This document shows positions 47,299 to 59,535 of a DNA stretch of 64,000 nucleotides, piece by piece. The translations under genes were made by a program, and so were the position numbers. The stretch's first letter is position 1; every line of letters starts with the position of its first letter. Origin of the DNA: Albula goreensis (Eukaryota; Chordata; Actinopteri; Albuliformes; Albulidae); contig CM040763.1 of assembly GCA_022829145.1 (NCBI GenBank), positions 3,081,842-3,145,841 on the forward strand, read 5' to 3'. The notes beneath the pieces are model-generated. The model had not been told where the DNA came from. It saw only the letters and a list, made by a program, of their open reading frames with translations, and did no database searches.

Positions 47299-49704
47299 CT
47301 TGTACACATCAGAGGGACCCAGCAGTATGTGCTTATTTCACCTGCTCTGTCTATCTGACTTCAGTTACCTCACCCACTGCACAGAGACTCAGCCACTTCT
47401 ACCAGGTAAACCATCCTCATGATATCAAATGAAGATTTTGCTAATAAAATAAATGAAAAAAAAAAAGTTTTGTAAAACAAAACTGAGACTGCCAGCAGAA
47501 TGGAAAGTTGGCACGAATTTGGCACATTGATAATGAAGGGATACGATTGGTCTCTTCGCACGAAGAAACAAAGCACCATAAACCATAATTGCACAGTAAC
47601 GGTGAGGCAGTCATTTTTCTGAAAAGTGCAGCCTAAACTGGTGATTTAAAAAAGAGGAATAAAGACAGAGATATAGGTTCTCGTATTTAATTTTTGTCAA
47701 ACGCTTCTCCGCACACCAATAAGCACACTTGACCATTTTTGTTTACTAGGGTTTTCAGGAAAACAGACCCACTACAAGGACAAATCTGGGACGATAAATG
47801 TCACAATGTTTTAATGTGTTTGTCCAATAATATCTCATTCTGCATCTTTCCCAAGCATGCACATGCATAAAAAACATCAATATACAATTTTACGGTTTTT
47901 TGCTGAAATTAGGGTGGGAAAAAAAACCCCAGCTGTGCCCAGCCGTTTGTTGTACCTATAAAACTAGCAGTATTCTGGCTATCTTCACCTGATCCCACAC
48001 AAAATGGACAGACTGTCTGTGCTTTATGGTTTGAGGTAAATACAGTCAGACTCGTCCGCCGGTCATAAAGCTTCGGAAATAAACACCGCACCACATTGCC
48101 TGCTTTTATTGGTCCATTCGCTCTTAATCACCTTGTAAACTCTTCATTAAAGTGAATGAATGCGTCCGGCTTTGCCAGTTATTACATGCAGGTTTGGAAT
48201 GAAGTTTTATGCATTGTGGAGTTAGCTTATCATTGGCTTATCATCTGGACTGAAATGTTGCTGACAAAAAGCGGGCGCTTTGTATGGTTTCTGAAGCCTG
48301 GAAGCAACCTGAAGTAGGTTAAGTTCCAAAATAGAATTGAGTTAAAACAAAACCTGTCATTAATCTTCTCTTGCAAATAAATGCAAGAGACATAAATCAA
48401 ACATTAATAATCTCGTTTAACCCTGGTCATGGTAAGGGAAACAGAACTGAAATACAGCTTTCTTTTGACAGAAAAGTCAGTACAGAAGTAAGTTGGCTTT
48501 ATCGGTTAAGCCAGCACTGAGAGACCATAAGCAAAGACTTACATGAAAATGCTGAACTCAAACACATTGTTTAGGGAGTCAGGTACAGCAATGAATTTAA
48601 AACAATTAATTATCTGCAGCATATACATGACTCATTATCTCCCTAATAAACTCTCAGTCATTCACATTACCTTCACATCTTCATGTATATTCAGTGTTTA
48701 TCACCTTTCATTGTCCCCAAGGAAGAAACCTACATATTTCTCAAAGATAAACCTCCTTGAGTCCATGAGTTTCTACTCTCCACGAATGAGATCAAGGCAA
48801 AAAAAAAAATATTTTCTGTTGTTTCTCTTGTCCGTGTTTGTTGAGTCCCAGGAGGGCATCTGCAGAATTACATCCATAAGATTGTGGGAGCCTGTTTTCA
48901 GGCTGTCCTGCCAGGACATGGCAGCTTCTGGTTCTCATACACCAGGTGTCTGAGATTGTACAGCCTATAATATAATATTATATATATGTACTGGAATATT
49001 ATATCAAACCTAAATAAAATAGTTATTTGTAGTACTTTGACCTTTTAGACACTTGTTTAAATTCTGCAACTAACTTTTTAATTTTAAAGACGATTTATAT
49101 CATAATCAAAACAGTTCTTTCTTGAAACAATCAAAACAGTTCTTTCATATGTTTGTATACTTTTGTTAGTAACATGCTTTCTTGATATCAACCTGGGATT
49201 CTGCAGGTGTGACTTCAAAGCATGCACTGCAAGATTTCACCCTATGACAGACATGTTGGTCTGACTTTCGAGGACCTCAGGTTCCCTTGTAATGCAAGAC
49301 CATGACAGATGAAGTTGACTCTAAGGTCAGGCCGCTGAGCTGCATGCCACTGGAGATATTAGAGGCTGGGTGATATCATCAATGGGCGGGGTAGGAGGGG
49401 GCGAGGAACCGTATCTGTCTGTTTCAATTCTGAGGGAAACTGCAGGAATGGTTTGAAGTTGTGCCAGCATCTAACGTGTTAAAATATTTCATGGATTTGA
49501 CCCCATATATATAGGTTGGATCCTGCAGCAGCTACCTATTCTTATGATCCCCTGCAAGCAGATGACAGGGTATTGTCTGAAGAGGCCAAGTTGGTGTGCA
49601 TGGGTGACATCATTGGGAGGTGTGGGAGGAGGAGAGGAGAGGGTTGGGGGGAGGGGTTTGGGTGAAGGAGACGAGGTTTCAGGAAGTGGGGGTGGCAGTA
49701 GTAC

Positions 49705-49958
49705 CTGTCGGACAGCAGGAAGGGACAGATGTCGGGCACCGGGGGGGTGGTGGGCCGCAGTTTGGCGAGGGCCATGATGTGCTCGAAGGTGATGTCAGTC
49801 TGTGTGCAAACATCCACCAGCTGGACTTCCTGAGGGTTGCCATGGCTGCGGGAGGCGGGGTTCCGTCGCAGGACCTGCACCACTATGGGGTCCTTGGCAC
49901 TGCGGAACACTTCCACGGCCTCCTCGTGCGTCGCCTTGGAGATGTCCTTCCCATTCAC
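49705..49958 (-). CDS. pdzrn4: pdzrn4 exon: end of PDZ1 and following linker
   Basis: This is the most 5' coding exon of pdzrn4 that I can find in the window, and codes residues 1-84 of the partial product plus two bases of the next codon. It opens with [18 protein letters not shown], the last helix and strand of the first PDZ domain (about residues 1-33, ending VVQVLRR). A linker with [18 protein letters not shown] follows, a block I recall as nearly identical in vertebrate PDZRN4. The acceptor reads TTGCCGTAG before GTGAATGGG, and the donor is GACAG/GTACTA. The exon enters in phase 0, the junction where the human short isoform also joins its private first exon. PDZRN4 is a LNX-family protein with RING, zinc fingers and two PDZ domains, presumed to be a membrane-associated scaffold and E3 ubiquitin ligase. 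The paralogue PDZRN3 differs in the linker (ALTKMSS-type), so PDZRN4 is preferred. Confidence 0.95.
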
Positions 49959-50455
49959 CTACGGCAACAAAAAAAAAAACACAAAAACAACCACAGCGGC
50001 CTGTCAGAAAACACGTGCTACAAACAACCACAGGTTCCTGTCAAAAAACCATGTCCTAAATGAAACCACAGGGGCCCATTAAAAATCATAATGACTTTTA
50101 CACAGTTGGAGACTTTTTCTCAGGTGGAATAAAACAGAGAGTGAGCTTGGTTTGAAATTTGCAGGTTAGATTCCCACACTGGAGACAGTAGCCCTGTCCA
50201 CAATTTAACATCTTCACTGAGATACCTTTGGAGCTTGCCATTTTCATTTTATTTGAATAACACCTGTTGAAAAAACTAACTATACCGCAACTGGTCAAGT
50301 CACCCTTAAAATCATATTCATATTAGAAATACATTGAAAATATAATGAATCTCCATGAGTTTTAACTGGTAAAAAGAAAGGATGAAACAGGTCACCCTTG
50401 AAAAGATGTATTTAATCTCCATGAGTTTTACCTGGTAAGGTAAACAATAAAACAG

Positions 50456-50517
50456 ACACAAACACACATGTACATATACACTTATGTGCACACACACACA
50501 GACACACACACACACAC
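50456..50517. repeat. CA-rich microsatellite
   Basis: Interrupted CA dinucleotides. Confidence 0.92.
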
Positions 50518-51958
50518 TTAAACACATACTGCTCCTCATCTGTAAGGTAGCTTTACACTTCTACTATCCTGCTGCTTCTTTAACCCCCCCACCACCTATA
50601 ATCCCCCCCCACCTATACCCCCCACCCCAATGACTGCCCGTTATCATCATCCAGGCTTATTGGCCAAACCTCATTAGCACCTCCTTACAGTCCTTTAAAA
50701 AAATCACCCAGTGTCGTTTCCTTTATTGGAGGTTAATGGCACTCCCATTTCCACTCACTGACTCAAACGTATCGCGTCCCCGACAGAGTGTACACCACAG
50801 CCCCTTTGATTAAGCGGAAAATAATGACGTACTTTCTCTCCGCAAGGAAGGAGGTTATTCGTTACACAAAGACACCTGGCGGGGCAGCTCGAGTTCCCTG
50901 ATCATTGGGTAAAAACCGTCAGTATCCAGAGTTATGCTGACTCAACATTAGCCTGGCTAACTAGCATTTACTTTAGCCTTTTTGCTTATGCACTCGATGA
51001 TCTGGAAATCTTCTGCAAGTCCTATTAGCCTATATTAATCAAATGAATTCATGCATGGCCTCCATTTGCACATCACTCTGGAGTGTGTAGAAAGTCAATG
51101 CAATGTAATGTGTTTTGATATTTAATTTTTATATATGGCCAATTTCCTATGGTTAGATATAAAGAGAGGTAAAAATATTTTTGAATATTTGGCTAAGGGC
51201 ATGGTACATCCTGGGACCATGTACCCACTGGATATGTCCTAAACCTTTCCCAAGCCATAAATATAAATACCGAGCTACGTCTTTATTTTGGACCTTTTTG
51301 GCCAGTGGAGTGTGACCAAGCTATCCTTTTGGTGCAGGTTTTCTGCAGTCTGACCAGGCCCTGCAGATTTCTGATAACAGATCTGGTATCAGCAGTTTAG
51401 CATTTCACACCACCCCTCTATCATAGGATTCATTTAATCATAGTAACCAGTGATAGGACAATCACATTAGCCAATCACATCCCTGGAAACTGGGCACACT
51501 GGAGAATGACTGTGACATCACATGATAAATTAATCACTCTAATAACAATGAGCCCAAAAGCAGGTATGAAAAAAGGTCCAATAGACAGGGCTGTCTGTCT
51601 TCAGATTTATGGACTGGTCATGTTTTAGGAGATTTCTGGGGGGTGTGTGTGCCCCCATCCCTAGGGTAAGCATATTTCCCGAGGCTTAAATTGGGACACT
51701 GATCAAAATTAATAATGCCCCATGCAGCCAGCCTAAACAAGCTCCAGCTGTGTTTTTCTTCTGGGGGTTGTGCTAAGTGCAAAACCTTATGTATTGTCTG
51801 TCTGACCAGCTCAATACTATAGCTTAGCCGTCATTCAGAAAGATGGAAATGCCAAAAAAACCATCACACATTTTACACAATGCTGAAAATACATTTGACC
51901 TAAAATACATATTTGACCTCAGGGAAAACAGGATGTCCAGTCACCCTATCCCCAATTA

Positions 51959-51983
51959 TACACACACACACACACACACACAA
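51959..51983. repeat. (CA)n microsatellite
   Basis: About twelve CA units. Confidence 0.93.
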
Positions 51984-54845
51984 ACACCCATGCCATGTTT
52001 TAGGAGGTATATGGAGCATACACAACACCTCTCCCTCCCCCCGCTGCACCCACCTACCATTCAGGAAAAGGGGGGGCAGACAGGGTCATTATCGGCTGCC
52101 GGACCCACAGGGTCCCCTCACCTCACATGGGAGCTCATTTTGGGTCCTCTGACACCAGTCAGCTGCCCCCGACAGACAGACAACCGTGACCCCCCCCCCC
52201 CAACTGTCCATCTCCCATCCTCGGACCGTCCACACACCTGTGAGGTCAGTCACAGGAACCAGGCACGACCAACCCAATTACAATTTCCCTCAAGGGCCTG
52301 TTTTTTTTCCACCAAAATCACCAACTGTTATCGCAGGGATACCATGTACTGAATGATCCAAAAAGAGGACAAGCACCAGGGAGGGGGTGTTGGGGATTTG
52401 GGGGGGTGGGGGGTTCTGTGTTTGGGGCTGTTCCCTGTGTGACATCGTCCACATTTTATTATCTTCAATATTCCGCTTAATGTGTGTGATGTTAACAGGT
52501 TTTATAATACAGGTGGTCAGTAATCACAGATGTATTTACAGAAATTCAAACTATGCACATTTTTTAAAAATCAATCAGGACAGAATTACATCTTTTTTGA
52601 GCTGAAAAAGAGGATATATCTCCACAAAAACCATACGTGTGGTAACATGGGTTTTTGGAGCGTTGACCTTACAATCTGTTTCAAAATGACATGTTTTAGC
52701 ACCCACACAATCATACAAAAATATATATATAAATAAATAAAAATTCAACAAACGTGTGAAAATAACCCCTCTTCCATTACAGCTACAACACAGCCTCTGT
52801 AGGTCAACACCTCATACAAGGGGATATTAAGGAAAGATCGGTCTAAACATGGCCCGCAGCCGTGCTCTCTTATTTAAGAACAAAGGAATGCCAGAGTTTA
52901 TTGATGTGAGCGGGTCACGCAGCCCATATAGGCTCGTAATGTTTTATATTTGCCATTTAGTCATCCCAGCTGACACGCTGGCTGTGTTTCTTAACATTTT
53001 CCCAGCTGCAGTATACTTTCCATTAATCATAACTCCCATGGGGCGCCCCTTTTCTCCACAAAGACACCAGAACGCCTCACTCCCTCACACGCCGTCTATT
53101 AATGATCAGATAAACACAACTTATTTTTAGAGAGAATCGTGAATGTGGAGTCTTTCGTTGAATTAACATGGGGCCCATTCATTTTCCTAAATCACTTCAC
53201 TTAATCCAAAATCACTTTCCTGATCATTTCCTTAACTCTGGTGCTGGATTCTCAATAATATCTTTCAGCTGAGATAATGCTATGGTATTGTGTTTCATCT
53301 ACAGTCAGCAGGTCACAATTTGGTATACAGGAAACCCGACCTTCATAGTGATAAAGTAGCTTTATTTTTAAAGTGTTTAACCGCTGCTGGACTGGTGAAG
53401 AGCAGGGCACGCTATCAGGGTCTGCTACCCTTTACCGATCATTTCAATAATAGAATAATACATCCCGATGATGTAATTACAGCGCGATGACAAGAGTGAT
53501 GGAGAACACACCCGAATATGCTTGTTAGCACTCCACTGGATACGGACAATGATGAAAAGCAGCGGTAACGCACAGACAACGGTTCTAGATCGGTGAATAA
53601 ACGTCTCCGGTGATCAATTGGACACATCAGAGCCCACCATTCGTTAAGCGAATTGAATACATCCACGCTGCGGTGGGAAAATAAAGTTAACGCTCCATTT
53701 AATTCAGTAATGAGATCGAAACACGGGGAACTGCCTTATGACAATGAAATACCATGGAGACGGTCGCCGTGGTGTAACGCAGGAAACCGAAGATAAGGAA
53801 ACGGCCGAACAATCTCTGCGTACGAGGTTAACCCACCGAATACGATATTTCATGAACAAGATATTACAGTGAGTCACTTCTCTCCTTATTCTTTCTTGGC
53901 ACCGGCAATATAAAATGGTCTCATGCTCTTGAGCAGGGGGAAAAGAGTCTAAAAGGTGAAAAGAATCAGCTCTGGATTCAGCTTGACTCCAGCGAGATTG
54001 TAAATGAGCACCCTTCAGTAGAAAAGAGAGGTGATTTATTGGAAACGAGCTGCAGGGATCAGCTTCAGTTATGAGCTGTGACGGATCGACACAAGCCTCG
54101 GAGCGGCACGTGCACCAGCGTCTTGTCAGTTCAGAGACGTTGTGATACGCAGCCTGAAAAGCTGTGAACCTCCAGACTTAAGACTACTGATACCTTCGCA
54201 AGATCCCTGCAATCATATCCACACATTGTGTTTTTCAGACGTCATCATACCCTGGTGATTCTTTTCCACAGCTGTGCGATACAAAACAATACATCAACAC
54301 ACCTGCAATGTGAGCCTGTCAATGGGGATCGAGAGGTTTCTCAACATCATCATTATTTCTTGCATTCATTAACATTTTCAATAACACCTCAGAACCTTTG
54401 GCTGGCGCCAAGTTACCAGTTGGCAATCTCCAGTGTAACTAGTACCACAACGTACTTCTAAAGATGTTTTACAAATGCTATTTCCATAACCAATGCTGAC
54501 AAATAAACATCCATTAATATTTCACAATGTTAACTAAAAAGCACCCATTCTTAAACTGCAGCACAACTAATAAGTACCCATTATTATTACAACTCTACAC
54601 TAAAAACCCATTAACACATACAATGTTAACAGTAAACACTCATCAATACTGAGAAGCGCTAACAATAAACACACATTAATACAGTTCAGTGCTAAGAATA
54701 AATACCCATTAATACCGAGCAAGAAATGTCCGTTGATACGGCGAGTGGGTGCGCGACCTTTCCGTCAGGTGATGTTGCATTAATCAACGGCTGGAAAAAG
54801 AGGGTCAGTCAGGGCTTCTGCTTCCTGCACTGAGCGTCTGAGAGT

Positions 54846-54848
<3 letters not shown>

Positions 54849-54891
<43 letters not shown>

Positions 54892-54892
54892 T
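54849..54892. repeat. (GT)n(GA)n microsatellite
   Basis: Sixteen GT units followed by GA units. Confidence 0.97.
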
Positions 54893-55004
54893 GGCACTGG
54901 CAGAAAACTTCCTCACCCCTTTCCAGTGTCAGCAGTTGCTAAATAACATACATATACAGCAGTAATAAGACACAGTTAAAGAAGAGCTAAGAGAACTGAG
55001 ACAG

Positions 55005-55792
55005 TAGTGCAGTATAATGGTTAGGGAGCTGGGCTTGTAGCTCAGAGGTTACAGTGTAGTGTAATGGTTAGGGAGCTGGGCTTGTAGCTCAGAGGTTACA
55101 GTGTAGTGTAATGGTTAGGGAGCTGGGCTTGTAGCTCAGAGGTTACAGTGTAGTATAATGGTTGGGGAGCTGGGCTTGTAGCTCAGAGGTTACAGTGTAG
55201 TGTAATGGTTAGGGAGCTGGGCTTGTAGCTCAGAGGTTACAGTGTAGTGTAATGGTTAGGGAGCTGGGCTTGTAGCTCAGAGGTTACAGTGTAGTGTAAT
55301 GGTTAGGGAGCTGGGCTTGTAGCTCAGAGGTTACAGTGTAGTGTAATGGTTAGGGAGCTGGGCTTGTAGCTCAGAGGTTACAGTGTAGTGTAATGGTTAG
55401 GGAGCTGGGCTTGTAGCTCAGAGGTTACAGTGTAGTGTAATGGTTAGGAGCTGGGCTTGTAGCTCAGAGGTTACAGTGTAGTGTAATGGTTAGGGAGCTG
55501 GGATTGTAGCTCAGAGGCTACAGTGTAGTGTAATGGTTAGGGAGCTGGGCTTGTAGCTCAGAGGTTACAGTGTAGTGTAATGGTTAGGGAGCTGGGCTTG
55601 TAGCTCAGAGGTTACAGTGTAGTGTAATGGTTAGGGAGCTGGGCTTGTAGCTCAGAGGTTACAGTGTAGTGTAATGGTTAGGGAGCTGGGCTTGTAGCTC
55701 AGAGGTTACAGTGTAGTGTAATGGTTAGGGAGCTGGGCTTGTAGCTCAGAGGTTACAGTGTAGTGTAATGGTTAGGGAGCTGGGCCTATAAC
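55005..55792 (+). repeat. SINE-derived 47-bp minisatellite, array 3 (inverted)
   Basis: About 17 copies of the 47-bp unit in the orientation opposite to arrays 1 and 2 (AGTGTAATGGTTAGGGAGCT then GGGCTTGTAGCTCAGAGGTT). The last copy runs on into a SINE with a box B-like GGTTCAGGTTCC at 55806-55817. The array is therefore an internal expansion of the head of a plus-strand SINE. Confidence 0.95.
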
Positions 55793-55960
55793 TCAAAAGC
55801 TGAAGGTTCAGGTTCCAGGTAAGACACTGCTGTTGTACCTGAAAGAAAGATACGTCACCTGAATAGCTTCAATAAATATTCATCTAGGGAGGGGAAAAGT
55901 TTAAGTCACTGAATAAGAGAGTCTGCTGAATGGCAATACATTAAGTGGAGAGGCTGGCCC
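55770..55960 (+). mobile_element. tRNA-derived SINE, remainder after array 3
   Basis: The sequence runs from the last repeat copy through GGTTCAGGTTCCAGGTAAGA, CACTGCTGTTGTACCTGAAA and on to the tail AAGAGAGTCTGCTGAATGGC. Order and wording match the other SINE copies in the window: tRNA head, CACTGCTGTTGTACC, then GTCTGCT-AATGGC. Confidence 0.85.
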
Positions 55961-57198
55961 TTTGCTTCATGAGCATGTCTGATGAGCGCCTAAAATATAA
56001 TGTAGAAATGAAATGATGGATTATCACAGGCAGGGGTGCTGTACAGGCGTTTTGCTCCAGTTCTGTCTGCCGTTAAGGGGAACCCTGATCCCATCGCCAG
56101 AGGCCTGGAGATGGAGGAGGAGGAGGAGATACAGATATAAATGACACCACCTATCTCTAACGTTAGTCTCGTGGAAAACAACAAAAAAAAAGATCCAATT
56201 TCCAGCGCTCCCCCAAGGCGGTCTGACACGCCATGACTCCTGGCCCTGATTGGCTGTCGGGGCTCATACTCACACTGAAATGTAGAAGACGTAAGCACAG
56301 TATGGCAGTCTGGGGTTTGGTTTCCTTTGGTGGGCAGAACCTCAGCAAGGGCAGGTAGTCTTAGTGCTCCGCACTAAGTCAATATAACCTTTATTATTTA
56401 TTGAGAAATAAAAATATTGACTGGAAAAAAGCCAATATCAATGCTCTAGATTTCACTGAGGTTTTTAGTAAATTTTATGGCGAACTGTCAAGTCAAGCAA
56501 AAGAGACTTACATTATAGAAGGAGTTTCTTTTAGAATTTTATAATTCACTGGAGACAAACAAAGCTGCCAGTTGGAAAGAGTTTTTTTAATTCTAAAATA
56601 GAATAGCAGACACCTATAAAAATACTAAATGTCTGTATTGAATGAACTGCATATGACCTTAAAGAAACTGAGTGAATTTGATTGAATTCCAGGGATTGAA
56701 AACAGATAAGGGTGTATTGTATTGGCTGACATACTCTTACATCACAATGCACTCTACCAACGGTTTAAATGTGGTGCAGTTTTCTGACACAACGAGGCAT
56801 GTTGTCTTGTATATCGCACTGTGTTAAGCTCTGCTGTACCACAAAGCATCACACTCATTAATAAAACAGTGGTGCTGATTTTTCCCCCAAAATTCCTGTG
56901 TGTCCTGGCCCTTCCACAGCCTGACCGAGTCACAGAAAGAGGAGGAGTCTCTCAACAGCGTGCTGAAGGCCAGATGGGCGAATTAATCCACAATCAACAT
57001 CTGAATATTAACTACAGCATATAGTATTTAATAACAGCGCTCTGTCAACCGTGCACCTGATGGTCGCTCTCTCTGTAATGGCTTTTTTTTCTGTTTGATA
57101 TGCACACTAATGCCCACCAGCTGTGAACGCAGCGGTGGACTGGTGCATTGTGGGTAAAAATCGGCAGAGCCAGGCAAGTGTGGCAGGCCAGACAAGTT

Positions 57199-57224
57199 TT
57201 TTATTATTATTATTATTATTATTG
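57199..57224. repeat. (TTA)n microsatellite
   Basis: Eight TTA units after a T-run. Confidence 0.95.
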
Positions 57225-57469
57225 TCGTTTACAAGATCTATAAACTGAGTGAGCTCTGATCACAGTAAGTGGGAAGGTGGGGGTGGGGGTGGGGGTAGGG
57301 ATGGAGAGTTGGTGGGGTCTATTGGAGGGTGAAGTAAAGGTTGTGCAGCTGTCTTTTCCTGGAGTCCCTGAAAAATCACCGACAGTAACCCAGCATCTGT
57401 CAATAAGGCGTGATTCTGTTCACCTTTCCAAAACTACAAACTGAAATTCTGACTGAAATCCATGGGGCT

Positions 57470-57710
57470 AAGTTTAATCAAATGAACCGAGTCTCCTTTA
57501 GGGCATGCACAAATTCAATCAAAACTGACTTTAGTCTTTTTAAGGGCATATGCTAATCTGTTGTAGAATGAAAACGACATATGCGAAATGTTTGCCTTTC
57601 TCCAATATAACAGAAAATTCTCAAATAAACATGTTATAACGTAAGTCTGTTATTATTGAATTGGCTATGTCCTCAAAGATACTCGGCCCCATTGATTGGA
57701 TTCCCGCACT
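57470..57710. mobile_element. MITE-like inverted-repeat element, copy B
   Basis: Left end TAATCAAATGAACCGAGTCT CCTTTAGGGCATGCAC and right end ATTGAATTGGCTATGTCCTC AAAGATACTCGGCCCC ATTGATTGG form imperfect inverted repeats. They share wording (AATCAAA, CCTTAAAG/CCTCAAAG, TTGAATT) with copy A at 12831. Confidence 0.55.
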
Positions 57711-58317
57711 GGTCTTTGTGCCATGGGGTCTTTGTATGCTGGTGAGTCATTTGTCTGTTTACAACGGCGCCAATATAAGAGAATAAAAGAGAGAAGGTTT
57801 GCCTGTTGATGCACAGTGTATGGTTTCTCATTCGCTCACCAGCACCATCGACTGTAAACAAAAGCTGTTCCCCATGAATAATTTAGCAAAGAATTTCCTA
57901 ATGATAGCTGAAACTGTTTACAAATAAAGAGCACAGGGCTGCACTTTCCACGCTGAGCCAATGTAAATATCAGTCATTCGGTCAGGTTTTTTCAGCCAAG
58001 TCAAACCAGCGCGGGTGTACGCTACATGTTTACTCTTAATGATGTTATGTGTTGTTCCCATCCACCCCCCTCCCCTCACTCTGTTGACTCTATGCTTAGG
58101 CCAGCATGTGTGTGTGTGAAGTTGGACCAGGCGTGCGTGTCGAGCCGATGTCTTGGGACCCTGTTGAGCGAATGGCTTGATGGTCGTCCATCTGTCTGTG
58201 TTTACACTGGGATATTGGACAGCTGAGGAAAGCACATGTGAGGGGAGGGAAGCAGAGGACGAGGCACACACAACGTCTCTCTCCAGAGGGCTGTGGTCTT
58301 ATTGCACAACTGCACTC

Positions 58318-58735
58318 TGCCGTCCTGAAAGGACTGTGGGTTTATAACGCACACAGACTCTGCTGTCCTGAAAGGACTGTGGGTTTATAACGCACACAGA
58401 ATCTGCTGTCCCGAAAGGACTGTGGGTTTATAACACATTTATAATGCACGCAGACTCTCCTGATCTGATAGGACTATGGGTTTATAACACATTTATAATG
58501 CACACAGACTCTCCGGAACTGAAAGTACTGTTGGTTTATAAAACATTTATAATGCTCACAGACTCTCCTGAACTGAAAGGACTGTGTGTTTATAACACAT
58601 TTATAATGCACAGTCTTGCATGACCTGGAAGGACTGGGGTTTATAACACATTTATAATGCACAGACTTGCATGACCTGGAAGGACTGGGGGTTTATAACA
58701 CATTTATAATGCACACAGACTTTACAGAGATGCAG
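58318..58735 (+). repeat. 43-55 bp tandem repeat, eight copies in two length classes
   Basis: Short copies read GTCCTGAAAGGACTGTGGGT TTATAACGCACACAGACTCT GCT. Longer ones insert ACATTTATAATGCAC after TTTATAAC. Copies to the right drift to CATGACCTGGAAGGACTGGG. Remnants of the unit (ACTCTGCC.CCAAGA) continue to about 59190. Confidence 0.92.
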
Positions 58736-59486
58736 TCTTACCCCACAGCTGCACTCCGTTGTGGTCCTGTAGCAGAGCCAGACTCTGCCACCCAAGAGAA
58801 CAGTGGTTTTGCATCACCCTGGTGCCCGAGTGGACCATGGATGTTTTGCATAACCCACACTCTGCCGTCCAAGAAGACCGCAGTATTACAACACAACAGC
58901 TCTCGTTTGTCCTGAGAACAGGAACCAAAATGAACACCAGCTGGAACAATTTCCCTTCGGCTGGTAAAAAAAATAGCCAAATTTGACTTGAATACATTGA
59001 TTTTCTGGTGATTGTTTTTCATTATAGTCACTTTGGCTGTTTGATGAAAAAGGGCCTTTCAGAGCCTGAGGGAGAAGATAGTCATTTTAGCACAAAACCG
59101 CACTCTACTGAGAGAACTGTGGACGGAGAACCCTCTACCACCCAAGAGGAGCACAGACTTACAAAACAACTATACATTTAAAATGGCTGCATTCTCACAA
59201 TTGTACTGCCACTGAGCTGTCTCCCTTATGAAGGCAAGCTTAGAGAGAACGCAGTCAGGGACCAATAGCTATGGATTTGAGGCTATGACATCATCTAAAT
59301 GTGACCCAGACTGCACTGTAAAGGGACACAATTTGCCTGGTCCCTTTAGAGGTAGGGTGGGTTTTGACTTGGAAAGGGAACCACAGGTTGCTGCTAAATT
59401 TGTTCCACCTAATGACACATCTGGTGCCCAAAGGCAAACATTTGTCACCAGCGAGAGATACACTTCCCCTCCAAATTGTGCTAGGT

Positions 59487-59535
59487 CTCTCCTGTAGTAC
59501 TGTGTGTAGCCTGTCGAGTGTAAAGCTCTGCTCTC
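59487..59535 (+). repeat. Single copy related to the 4571 repeat
   Basis: CTCCTGTAGTACTGTGTGTA GCCTGTCGAGTGTAAAGCTC matches the unit CTTCTGTAGTACCGTGTATG GCCTGTAGGGTGTAAATAGT found 55 kb away. Confidence 0.75.

Larger units (their letters stand above)
46788..49704 (-). other. pdzrn4: pdzrn4 intron in the PDZ1-PDZ2 linker
   Basis: It begins beside the acceptor with a purine-rich tract (46795-47047 on the plus strand) and a 32-bp minisatellite (47138-47298). The remaining 2.4 kb is AT-rich sequence with no feature recognised. Confidence 0.8.
49959..55004 (-). other. pdzrn4 5' intron or upstream region, proximal part
   Basis: No upstream pdzrn4 exon was found here. The expected coding for the first half of PDZ1 and for the short-isoform leader MGCNLCTFQKREEHYKLLYE is not visible on the minus strand. 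The stretch holds CA tracts (50456-50517, 51959-51983), C/G-rich runs (50585-50632, 52188-52204), a TG/GA tract (54849-54892) and complex sequence at 52830-53120 and 53280-53830. Confidence 0.6.

Noticed and set aside
46914-47309. 131-codon minus-strand frame with GHRHGYG-like repeats
   Set aside because: Translation of the 32-bp minisatellite and the pyrimidine tract.
26809-49958. Assignment to the paralogue pdzrn3
   Set aside because: The linker [32 protein letters not shown] and [11 protein letters not shown] fit PDZRN4 better than PDZRN3 as I recall them.
51843-52352. 169-codon plus-strand frame
   Set aside because: It crosses a CA repeat and C-runs, has no motif, and opens mainly through proline-rich low complexity.
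52920-52935. Possible start of the short-isoform leader (MGC on the minus strand)
   Set aside because: It reads MGCVTRSHQ and stops after nine residues. It does not match MGCNLCTFQKREEHY.
55005-55792. Cluster of tRNA genes
   Set aside because: Units contain only the D-arm/anticodon half and lack box B and the T and acceptor arms.
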